Shown piece by piece: positions 1 through 5,226 of a stretch of DNA of 7,497 bases. Numbering within the stretch: the first letter of the stretch is position 1; the number at the start of each line of letters is the position of its first letter. The notes beneath the pieces are model-generated. The model did no database searches. It was not told the DNA's origin and saw only the letters and a program-made list of their open reading frames with translations. The translations under genes and the position numbers were made by a program. Source of the DNA: Oscillospiraceae bacterium (GTDB lineage Bacteria > Bacillota > Clostridia > WRCU01); contig WRCU01000069.1 of the NCBI GenBank assembly GCA_009783805.1, positions 1 to 7,497 on the forward strand. Direction: 5' to 3'.

Positions 1-162
1 CCCTATGTCCATCCCCAATGCCAATGAGGTCTCCCGAGCCTTTCCGTTGATCCGCCCCGCCGCCGCGGGCGGCCTGGGCCACGTTTAGAGGATAACACAT
101 CGGGGCGCCGCCGTGGCGACGGCTTAGCATTCGCCCTTTCGCGGGGCGCCAAACCGGGCAAG
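1..162. other. Left-edge intergenic stretch, possible tail of a + strand gene
   Basis: No gene can be called with confidence here. On the + strand, one frame is open from the window edge to a TAG at 87-89, and about 23 of its 28 codons end in G or C, like the neighbouring genes. It could therefore be the last residues of a gene that converges on ribonuclease Z. On the - strand, a frame starting with ATG at 100 is open to the edge (Gly-rich, Ala-rich), but its third positions are less host-like. Positions 101-127 carry two 10-mers that reappear in the same order at 3094-3128 (see the repeat entries). G+C-rich inverted repeats occur, for example CCGCC/GGCGG near 60-72, but none is followed by a T run, so I do not call a terminator. 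Confidence 0.3.
101..127 (+). repeat. Left copy of a paired 10-mer motif
   Basis: CGGGGCGCCG (101-110) is followed after 7 nt by GACGGCTTAG (118-127). The same two 10-mers, in the same order and orientation, occur at 3094-3128 with a 15-nt gap. The two copies bracket rnz and the A+T-rich island. The left copy lacks the TATAAT found between the 10-mers in the right copy. Confidence 0.5.
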
Positions 163-1077
163 TCAATCCTCGCCGTAGGTGAGGGTCCTAGCCATGCCGT
201 CGTGGCCGACGCTCAGGCTCCCGAACGCCTTCCTGTACTGCGCCTCATAGGAGGGCGGGTTCACGAGCGAGGGGCTGAAGTGGGTCAGCCATACCTCGGC
301 GACCTTGCCCTTCTTGGCCAGCGCGGCCGCCTCCGCCATGGTCATGTGGAGCTTCTGCCTCGCCTTGCGCGCGTCGGACCCGTTCCCGTACATGCCCTCA
401 CAAACCAGCAGGTCGCTTTCCGAGACGAAGTCCGGCAACCCGCCCACCGGCCTCGTGTCCGTGCAGTAGCTGACCTTGAACCCTCGCCTGGGGGGGCCCA
501 TGACCATGTCCGGGGTGATCGTCCTCTCGCCGTGCCTGTATTTTTCGCCCTTCTGGAGCCTGTTCCACGACTTGAGGGGCAGGCCCAGCCTCTTGGCCTT
601 CTCCGCGTCGAACCTCCCGGCCCTGCGCGTCTCCAGCGAGTATGCCAGGCAGCAGGACGAGTGCCTCACCGGCAGGCTCCTTATCATGTAGTCGCCCATC
701 GCGTACTCGCCGACGGCGTCGTTCGGGAGCTCCACCGTGTATATGGGGAACGGCACGGCCGGGGCGATCACCAGCAGGCTCGCGGCCACCTGGGCCATCC
801 CCGGCGGCCCGATGAGGTATAGCGGGTCCGTCTTGTCGCCCGTCCCCACCGTCAGCAGCAGGCCGGGCAGCCCGGCTATGTGGTCCGCGTGGAAGTGCGT
901 GAAGAGGATGGCATCCAGGCGCTTGAAGCCCCACCCGACCTCCTTGAACGGTATCTGCGTGCCCTCGCCGCAGTCGGTGAGGACCATCGACCCGTTGAAG
1001 CGCACCAGCATCGAGGCCAGCCACCTGTCCTTGAGGGGGGTCATGCCCCCCGTCCCCAGCAGAACGACGTCGAACAT
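163..1077 (-). CDS. rnz: Ribonuclease Z (tRNA 3'-end endonuclease, metallo-beta-lactamase fold)
   Basis: This is a cytoplasmic Zn-dependent endonuclease that removes the 3' trailer from tRNA precursors, mainly those lacking an encoded CCA. At 304 residues it has the usual length of the short bacterial form. The N-terminus contains the GTGG strand-loop (residues 8-11) and DCGEGTQ (35-41). The signature HFHADH lies at 61-66, giving His61, His63, catalytic Asp65 and His66. Further metal ligands are His139 (in VRHSS), Asp207 (in YCTDTRP) and His266 (in LTHFSP). This is the complete ligand set of the family, and its spacing distinguishes RNase Z from arylsulfatase-like or generic MBL hydrolases. 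The ATG at 1077 puts the first beta strand (FDVVLLGTGG) directly at the N-terminus, as expected. A loose AAGGGGA ribosome site lies about 13 nt upstream, farther than ideal. The gene reads the same way as the A+T-rich island genes upstream and has its own likely -10 box at 1107-1112. No frameshift or missing ligand is seen. Confidence 0.95.
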   Translation of the reverse strand: MFDVVLLGTGGMTPLKDRWLASMLVRFNGSMVLTDCGEGTQIPFKEVGWGFKRLDAILFTHFHADHIAGLPGLLLTVGTGDKTDPLYLIGPPGMAQVAASLLVIAPAVPFPIYTVELPNDAVGEYAMGDYMIRSLPVRHSSCCLAYSLETRRAGRFDAEKAKRLGLPLKSWNRLQKGEKYRHGERTITPDMVMGPPRRGFKVSYCTDTRPVGGLPDFVSESDLLVCEGMYGNGSDARKARQKLHMTMAEAAALAKKGKVAEVWLTHFSPSLVNPPSYEAQYRKAFGSLSVGHDGMARTLTYGED

Positions 1078-1106
1078 CCTTGTTTTATGGTCCCCTTGAT
1101 GCTTCG

Positions 1107-1130
1107 ATTATAGGCAAGCTTAAGCAAATT
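1107..1130 (-). promoter_or_regulatory. Probable rnz promoter (-10 box) with an 8-bp palindrome
   Basis: Reading the - strand, a perfect TATAAT lies at 1112-1107, leaving a 29-nt gap to the rnz ATG. I find no good -35 hexamer at 16-18 nt spacing; the best is about three matches of six, so an activator may be needed. The spacer contains a perfect 8-bp palindrome, GCTTAAGC (1118-1125), which could be an operator or chance. The -10 box lies exactly where composition switches from G+C-rich host DNA to the A+T-rich island. Confidence 0.45.
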
Positions 1131-1184
1131 CCTAGATGCGTAGCTTTAATATTATATACGAAGTGGATTCATCGCATAATTGCA

Positions 1185-1523
1185 TTAAAATATATTTAAG
1201 TATTTATTAACTAAAACTTGCATGTCGATGTCGACTTTATCATGTGTAAAAATGTCGGGATATCTTACCATATTATTAAATAATAATGCGATATCCGAAC
1301 CCCATATACGCGAATTATAAAAAACAGAATTCATCGCCCATTCAGATCCTATTAAGAATAATTCTTCAGATCCATATAATTCATTTATTAAATATTGTTT
1401 TCTTGTTTTATAATTTTCATCATCAAATAATAACCAATTTATAAATAATGATGCTGCGTCAGGGTTAACACAACTTGCTGATATAACATAATAAGATTCA
1501 TTCGATAAACCCATAAAACTCAT
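1185..1523 (-). CDS. C-terminal part of the family 1 solute-binding protein (separate frame)
   Basis: This 112-residue reading frame supplies the missing C-terminal portion of the solute-binding protein encoded just upstream. The segment YYVISASCVNPDAASLFINW (residues 11-30) matches the part of family 1 binding proteins where bound-state helices follow a line of the form 'I-S-A-x-S-x-N-P-E-A-A-x-x-F-I-x-W-L'. It has no export signal and no independent ribosome site. Its ATG (1523-1521) overlaps the TGA of the upstream frame (1522-1520) as ATGA, so translational coupling could produce it as a separate chain. More likely it belongs to a single 491-residue protein, because a -1 shift at the T7 run (1538-1532) joins the frames through Ser-Arg-Glu and restores normal family length. 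No terminator is visible between its stop and the rnz promoter. Confidence 0.7.
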   Translation of the reverse strand: MSFMGLSNESYYVISASCVNPDAASLFINWLLFDDENYKTRKQYLINELYGSEELFLIGSEWAMNSVFYNSRIWGSDIALLFNNMVRYPDIFTHDKVDIDMQVLVNKYLNIF

Positions 1524-2659
1524 TTCTCTAGAAAAAAATTATTATCTAAGTCGGGGCCAATAGGTGTTGTTACAATACCGATAATATCATTTGCAATACC
1601 GTGATATTCATGTGTTAATTCATTTCTTGCTTGATTCGTGTTAAATCTATATGATACGGGACTTAAAACATCGTATTTCATAAATAATTGTTCATCAATA
1701 ATTGACATGCGCGAAAGTTGGCTATTAAAAATATCAATATTGAGATCATTATTAAGTTTATGAACAAAATTAATTGTATTTATAATTTTGCTATCATTAA
1801 TAAAATAAAATTTACCATTATCATCTACTTTAAAATATTCAACTCCATTACTAACCATAAAAACATCAATTGAATTTGGTACATTTAATTTACTATAATC
1901 GTATTGAATTTCAATTAAATTAATTGACATTTCATTTTTTATAGCAAATAACATTTCTAACCAATTTTCCCAATTCCATTTTCGTTCTGTCCATAAAACA
2001 AGTGGATCACGTAAACCTAATTTATGTATTATTTCTTTATTATAAAACCATATATAGGTTGATATAATTGGTATTTTTAAACCATATACATCATTAAATA
2101 TTTTATAAGCATGAATATATTGCGCAATATAAGTATATGTGTTATTTAATGGTAATATTAATGAATTACTAATAAAAAATTCCATTTCATCTTCAAAAAT
2201 TTGAATTACATCAGATTCTACACCTGCCATTATTCGCATAGTTATATCGCTAAATCTATTAATTGAATAATAACGAGCATCGAATGCTTTTTCATATTCA
2301 TCAAAATTAATATAATTTTTATTTTTATGAATTATTATGCCCGTTTCATTTTCAAATTCATCCCATAAATTATAATTTAACCTCTTTTCATGATTATAAA
2401 AATCGTCTATATATACACAATCATCAATATAACCAAATAATCCGTAAATATTTAATATGGTTCCACTTAAATTCTTATCTGCATAATTATTACTTTCAAT
2501 ATTAAAAAATAAATTTATATCATTAATATAATTATCAGTTATTAAATCATTTATAATTAACGAATCATTAATTATAACTATAAATAACCAATGGATTGAT
2601 GTGATGATTAATATATAAATAAATATTTTTATAGTTTTACGTTGACCTAACACGGGCAA
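1520..2659 (-). CDS. ABC-type solute-binding protein, family 1, N-terminal and central part (frame broken)
   Basis: This is probably an extracellular sugar- or oligosaccharide-binding component of an ABC importer, or a surface sensor derived from one. The 379-residue frame starts at a TTG (2659; GTG at 2653 is an alternative). It overlaps the end of the cysteine-rich gene by 13 nt and has no good ribosome site, which suggests translational coupling. Residues 8-11 are basic and 12-30 form a hydrophobic export segment, but there is no lipobox Cys, so it would be a signal-anchored or cleaved protein, not the usual lipoprotein. Family features are WDEFENETGI (99-108), SDVIQIF (149-155), ILPL (168-171), IWFYNKEII with GLRDPLVLW and KWNWENW (203-233), NGKFYF (281-286) and TTPIGPD (364-370). 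The frame ends at TGA just after the T7 run at 1538-1532, while homology continues in the -1 frame (1185-1523). No permease or ATPase gene is nearby. Ligand unknown. Confidence 0.75.
   Translation of the reverse strand: MPVLGQRKTIKIFIYILIITSIHWLFIVIINDSLIINDLITDNYINDINLFFNIESNNYADKNLSGTILNIYGLFGYIDDCVYIDDFYNHEKRLNYNLWDEFENETGIIIHKNKNYINFDEYEKAFDARYYSINRFSDITMRIMAGVESDVIQIFEDEMEFFISNSLILPLNNTYTYIAQYIHAYKIFNDVYGLKIPIISTYIWFYNKEIIHKLGLRDPLVLWTERKWNWENWLEMLFAIKNEMSINLIEIQYDYSKLNVPNSIDVFMVSNGVEYFKVDDNGKFYFINDSKIINTINFVHKLNNDLNIDIFNSQLSRMSIIDEQLFMKYDVLSPVSYRFNTNQARNELTHEYHGIANDIIGIVTTPIGPDLDNNFFLEK
1532..1538 (-). other. T7 run at the frame break of the solute-binding gene (phased T TTT TTT)
   Basis: The zero frame reads AAT TTT TTT CTA GAG AAA TGA, so the seven T form a perfectly phased X XXY YYZ slippery heptamer, T TTT TTT. 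Re-pairing by -1 gives TCT AGA GAA ATG AGT and continues directly into the C-terminal frame. I see no convincing stem-loop just downstream and no ribosome-site-like stimulator upstream. A T8 tract shortened by one base, whether by mutation, phase variation or miscalling, gives the same picture. Confidence 0.6.
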
Positions 2660-3023
2660 CTTGTAGAACCATAACCTTTTTCACATTGTTGAAAGTGTCC
2701 TGAATCTTTATGTTTATGTACGCTTACATTCCCTCTTCCACATGTTGTGCATGCTCCTGCATCTAAAAAATACCAAACGGACCCATAACCAGCACAACAA
2801 CCTGTCGGTACTTGACTTTCAAAACATACACAATACATGTAAACAAGACCATATGGGCAAAAATCGCAATTATGTAATTTAACTCTTAATATTTCATTTA
2901 ATTCATTTTGACCCATTATTTCATTTGAATTAATAGCAATACTTATTGTACTAATAAAAACGACTGAAAATAAAATAAAAAAACGAGAGACAGTTTCGTT
3001 ACAGACCGTTTGTTAGTGTTCAT
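2647..3023 (-). CDS. Secreted cysteine-rich small protein, frame change in the signal peptide
   Basis: I do not recognise the family. The strong start is ATG at 3023, six nt after a perfect AAGGAGG (3036-3030). The zero frame gives only 26 residues before TAA (2945-2943). A -1 change at the T7 run (2983-2977) yields a 125-residue protein. Its first 12 residues are polar and basic (MNTNKRSVTKLS). A hydrophobic core of about 20 residues follows, then IAINSNE, which is a classical signal peptide. The mature part has 11 Cys in about 75 residues: CDFC, CVC, CC, CTTC, a single C and a terminal CPC, plus a His-rich HKHKDSGH. This suggests disulfide bonding outside the cell or metal binding. If the frame is not changed, an internal ATG at 2916 could start an 89-residue form without a signal, but no good ribosome site precedes it. 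It is the first gene of the island operon and overlaps the solute-binding gene by 13 nt. G+C is higher than in that gene. Confidence 0.6.
2977..2983 (-). other. T7 run at the frame break of the cysteine-rich gene (phased T TTT TTA)
   Basis: The zero frame reads CTC GTT TTT TTA TTT, so the run ends a correctly phased T TTT TTA, which is the slippery heptamer type used by HIV-1 gag-pol. A -1 slip gives Val-Phe-Phe-Ile-Leu-Phe-Ser and opens the full signal peptide and Cys-rich domain. The site is 39 nt into the gene. As at the second site, one lost T from an original T8 would look identical. Confidence 0.6.
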
Positions 3024-3029
3024 ATGAAA

Positions 3030-3036
3030 CCTCCTT
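3030..3036 (-). promoter_or_regulatory. Consensus ribosome binding site for the cysteine-rich gene
   Basis: AAGGAGG is complementary to the anti-Shine-Dalgarno end of 16S rRNA and sits 6 nt before the ATG at 3023. This fixes the start of the first island gene upstream of the frame break, and thereby shows that the 89-residue frame beginning at 2916 is not the natural start. Confidence 0.85.
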
Positions 3037-3044
3037 TTTTATGC

Positions 3045-3073
3045 ATTATGAATCATAACATTATCGTTGTCAA
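3045..3073 (-). promoter_or_regulatory. Near-consensus sigma-70/sigma-A promoter of the island genes
   Basis: On the - strand a perfect TTGACA (-35, 3073-3068) is followed by a 17-nt spacer and CATAAT (-10, 3050-3045; five of six matches). Transcription would begin near 3038, just ahead of the ribosome binding site, giving a leader of about 15 nt. The promoter drives the cysteine-rich and solute-binding genes and could read on into rnz. It looks strong and housekeeping-type; I see no obvious operator. Confidence 0.8.
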
Positions 3074-3089
3074 GTATATTTATTTCCGC

Positions 3090-3118
3090 TGGACGGGGCG
3101 CCGGCCCACCGTTATAAT
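3090..3118 (+). promoter_or_regulatory. Sigma-70 type promoter of the URO-D/yebC operon
   Basis: TGGACG (3090-3095, four of six against TTGACA) and a perfect TATAAT (3113-3118) are separated by 17 nt on the + strand. Transcription should begin near 3125, leaving an untranslated leader of about 80 nt. The leader contains a G+C-rich hairpin, CGGCCC-TTCGC-GGGCCG (3157-3173), of unknown role. The promoter lies at the right border of the A+T-rich island, back to back with the island promoter about 20 nt away. Confidence 0.65.
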
Positions 3119-3128
3119 GACGGCTTAG
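3094..3128 (+). repeat. Right copy of the paired 10-mer motif, overlapping a promoter
   Basis: CGGGGCGCCG (3094-3103) and GACGGCTTAG (3119-3128) flank the TATAAT of the URO-D gene promoter, so the motif covers the promoter spacer and the start of transcription. It may be a shared regulatory element or a direct repeat left by insertion or duplication of the intervening 3 kb. Confidence 0.5.
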
Positions 3129-3205
3129 GCGGGCATGGGCATTATCAGGCGCGCCGCGGCCCTTCGCGGGCCGAATCCGGATCTATGCGGGGGAGGCGGC
3201 TCCAT

Positions 3206-4411
3206 ATGGGCGGCGAACTGAAGGCGGACGGGTCGGGCAAGGTCTACGGGGTGGAGGTCATGACCCCCAGGGAGGCCATGTCCCCCGGCGCGGCCAAGGC
3301 CCGGGACTTCTACGCCATGAAGCCGGACGCACCCATCATCATGAGGGAGTTCGGCTACTACAGCCTCGAGGCGTGGGAGGCCGACCCGGACTGCGAGGTC
3401 AAGCCCTCGGACTGGGAAGGTTTCCAAAGGTACCTGGCCGAGCAGTGCAAGTGGGACGACCCTGGGGTGACCAGAGTCGGCGGGCTGGGCTGGACCGAGG
3501 CCGAGTTCATCCCGAGGTTCGACGTGGCGGTCCTAGAGGACCGCGGCGACCACGAGCTGGTGCGCGACGGCGCGGGCAGGCACGTGCTCTTCTTCAAGGG
3601 TCGGCGGAGCGGGTTCATGCCCGAGTACGTCGACCACCCCGTCAAGGACCGAAGGACGTGGGAGGAGAACTGCCTTTGGCGCCTCGACCCCAAGGACCCC
3701 AGGCGCTACGAGGGCCTGGAGGCCAGGATGGCCCAGGCCAGGGAGGGCGCCAACCGCGGGAACGCGGTCGTGCAGGGCACGATCGGGGGCTACATGTACC
3801 TGCGGAGCCTCATGGGGCCCGAGGACCTGCTCTACAAGTTCCACGACGACCCGGGCCTGATACACGAGTGCATGAAGGCCTGGCTGGCCCTGGCGGACGC
3901 GGTCACCGAGGCCCACCAAAGGCACGTCACCATAGACGAGCTGTTCATCGCCGAGGACATATGCTACAAGTGCGGGCCGCTCATCTCCCCCGACATGATG
4001 CGCGAGTTCCTGTTCCCGTATTATGCGCAGCTGCTGGATAACATCAAAAGGAGGAACATCGACCGCACCCGCCACGTCTTCTTCCAGCTCGACACGGACG
4101 GCTGGAGCAAGCCCGTGCTGCCTTTATACGCGAGTCTAGGCATGGACTACTGCTCACCCTTCGAGGTCGCCTCAGGCTGCGACGTGGTGGCCATAGGGAA
4201 GGAGTTCCCGGACCTCCTCATGTCCGGCGGCATCGACAAGAGGATTTTAGCCATGGGCTGCGACGCGATCGACAAGCACCTCGACCACATCATGCCCGCC
4301 ATGCGCAGGCGGGGCGGCTACACCCCGACGAGCGACCACGGGGTCCCGGCCGAGGTGCCGTTCAAGGACTTCCTATACTATCGCAGGCGGCTGCTGGAAT
4401 ACTCGAAGTGA
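3206..4411 (+). CDS. URO-D superfamily protein (uroporphyrinogen decarboxylase-like, probable methyltransferase type)
   Basis: This is a predicted cytoplasmic TIM-barrel protein of about 401 residues. Many family members outside haem synthesis move methyl groups between corrinoid proteins and cofactors (MtaA/MtbA/CmuA type), and the substrate here is unknown. Visible family blocks, numbered from the 3206 start, are EDICYKCGPLISP (250-262), FFQLDTDG (292-299), the DYCSPFE line (314-320), MSGGID (339-344) and GGYTPTSDHGVP (370-381). The HemE N-terminal substrate motif (RQAGR) is absent, so this is not the haem pathway enzyme. I chose ATG 3206 because GGGGGAGG (3189-3196) ends 9 nt before it. 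An in-frame ATG at 3185 has no ribosome site, and ATG 3260 is possible but its GGAGG is too close. The yebC gene follows after 25 nt, probably in the same operon. No corrinoid protein or activase gene is in view, so the methyl-transfer role is only inferred. Confidence 0.85.
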   Translation: MGGELKADGSGKVYGVEVMTPREAMSPGAAKARDFYAMKPDAPIIMREFGYYSLEAWEADPDCEVKPSDWEGFQRYLAEQCKWDDPGVTRVGGLGWTEAEFIPRFDVAVLEDRGDHELVRDGAGRHVLFFKGRRSGFMPEYVDHPVKDRRTWEENCLWRLDPKDPRRYEGLEARMAQAREGANRGNAVVQGTIGGYMYLRSLMGPEDLLYKFHDDPGLIHECMKAWLALADAVTEAHQRHVTIDELFIAEDICYKCGPLISPDMMREFLFPYYAQLLDNIKRRNIDRTRHVFFQLDTDGWSKPVLPLYASLGMDYCSPFEVASGCDVVAIGKEFPDLLMSGGIDKRILAMGCDAIDKHLDHIMPAMRRRGGYTPTSDHGVPAEVPFKDFLYYRRRLLEYSK

Positions 4412-4421
4412 ACATGACTTT

Positions 4422-4429
4422 AAGGGGAG
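4422..4429 (+). promoter_or_regulatory. Ribosome binding site that decides the yebC start
   Basis: AAGGGGAG ends 1 nt before a GTG (4431) but 7 nt before a TTG (4437). Normal spacing therefore favours TTG, which also yields the family's conserved N-terminus Met-Ser-Gly-His-Ser-Lys-Trp. Confidence 0.75.
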
Positions 4430-4436
4430 CGTGACA

Positions 4437-5177
4437 TTGTCTGGCCATTCGAAGTGGGCGAACATAAAGCATAGGAAGGGCAAGTCCGACGAGCAGAAGG
4501 GCAGGGCCTTCACGAGGATAGGGCGCGAGATCGCCGTCATCGTGCGCCAGGGCGGCCCCGACCCGAACGTGAACTACGCGCTCAGGGACGTGATCGTCAA
4601 GGCCAAGAGAGCCAACATGCCCGGCGATAACATAGCCAAGTGCATAAAGAAGGCCTCGGGCGAGGGCGGTTCGGAGGACTATGAGTCGCTGTCCTACGAG
4701 GGCTACGGTCCGGGCGGCGTCGCCGTCATCATAGAGGCCATGACCGATAACAGGAACAGGACGGCCGGCGACGTAAGGCACCTCCTGGACAAGCACGGCG
4801 GGAACCTCGGCTCAAACGGCTGCGTATCGTACCTCTTCGACAGGAAGGGGCTCATAGTCGTCGACAGGGAAGGGTCCTCGGCGCCCGGCGCGCTGGACGA
4901 GGACGCGGCCATGATGGAGGCGCTGGACGCTGGGGCGGAGGATTTCAAGGCCATGGAGGGATGGTACGAGGTCATCACTGACCCGTCCGAGTTCTACGCG
5001 GTCTCGACGGCCCTGGAGTCCAAGGGCTACGCCTTCCTCTCCGCTGAGGTGGGGATGGTGCCCAAGGTCACCGTCGGGTTGGCCGACCCCAGGCACGCGG
5101 GTCAGATGGAGAGGATGATCGACGCCATCGAGGGCCTGGACGACGTGCAGGGCGTCTTCCACAACTGGGACCAATGA
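4437..5177 (+). CDS. yebC: YebC/PmpR/TACO1 family regulatory protein
   Basis: This is a full-length 246-residue member of a near-universal bacterial family. Some members bind DNA as transcription regulators (PmpR), while others, including mitochondrial TACO1, act in translation. Which applies here cannot be told from sequence. The N-terminal SGHSKWANIKHRK block (2-14) is the family signature. KAKRANMPGDNI and SYEGYGPGGVAVIIEAMTDN mark the joined alpha and alpha/beta domains, and KHGGNLGSNGCVSYLFDRKG is also characteristic. The C-terminal domain runs through the MVPK line to a terminal WDQ. The TTG start at 4437 is chosen over GTG 4431 by ribosome-site spacing and by the conserved N-terminus. 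It lies 25 nt after the URO-D gene and is probably co-transcribed from 3090-3118. It converges with mnmA, with a 49-nt gap and no clear terminator. The sequence is intact. Confidence 0.95.
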   Translation: MSGHSKWANIKHRKGKSDEQKGRAFTRIGREIAVIVRQGGPDPNVNYALRDVIVKAKRANMPGDNIAKCIKKASGEGGSEDYESLSYEGYGPGGVAVIIEAMTDNRNRTAGDVRHLLDKHGGNLGSNGCVSYLFDRKGLIVVDREGSSAPGALDEDAAMMEALDAGAEDFKAMEGWYEVITDPSEFYAVSTALESKGYAFLSAEVGMVPKVTVGLADPRHAGQMERMIDAIEGLDDVQGVFHNWDQ

Positions 5178-5226
5178 CGCCGGCGGGCCATGACTAAGCC
5201 TGCGACCCCATCGGCCAGGCCCCGCG

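Larger units (their letters stand above)
1113..3085. other. A+T-rich genomic island between divergent genes
   Basis: Base composition drops abruptly from strongly G+C-rich on both sides to roughly one quarter G+C by eye in the solute-binding gene, and somewhat higher in the cysteine-rich gene. Codons here are dominated by ATT, ATA, AAT, TTA and TTT, while the flanking genes use CTG, CTC, GGC and GCC. The island holds one promoter and two genes, both on the - strand. I see no transposase, integrase, tRNA gene, terminal inverted repeat or obvious target duplication at its edges. Transfer from a low-G+C relative is the simplest inference. A chimeric assembly join is the main alternative and cannot be excluded from sequence alone. 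Confidence 0.75.

Noticed and set aside
1..100. Minus-strand frame starting at 100 and running off the left edge
   Set aside because: Third codon positions are less host-like than in the + strand alternative, the product is Gly-rich low complexity, and no ribosome site is seen.
202..1113. Long + strand open frames opposite ribonuclease Z
   Set aside because: They are antisense shadows of a G+C-rich gene, with Arg/Pro/His-rich low-complexity products and no motifs.
2647..2916. The 89-residue frame from ATG 2916 taken as the complete Cys-rich gene
   Set aside because: It has no ribosome site or export signal, while a consensus promoter, AAGGAGG and ATG at 3023 lead into the same protein through the T7 run.
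1113..3085. Insertion sequence, integron or phage element
   Set aside because: There is no transposase, integrase or phage protein, no terminal inverted repeats, and no clear target duplication at the borders.
3373..4075. Alternative frames on both strands within the URO-D gene
   Set aside because: The proteins are Arg/Pro/Gly-rich shadows of the real frame, which carries all family blocks.
3206..4411. Assignment of the URO-D protein as HemE
   Set aside because: The N-terminal HemE substrate motif is missing and the C-terminal wording fits the methyltransferase-like branch, so no hemE symbol is given.
5178..5226. Shared terminator between convergent yebC and mnmA
   Set aside because: Only short imperfect G+C repeats are present and neither strand has a T run after a stem.
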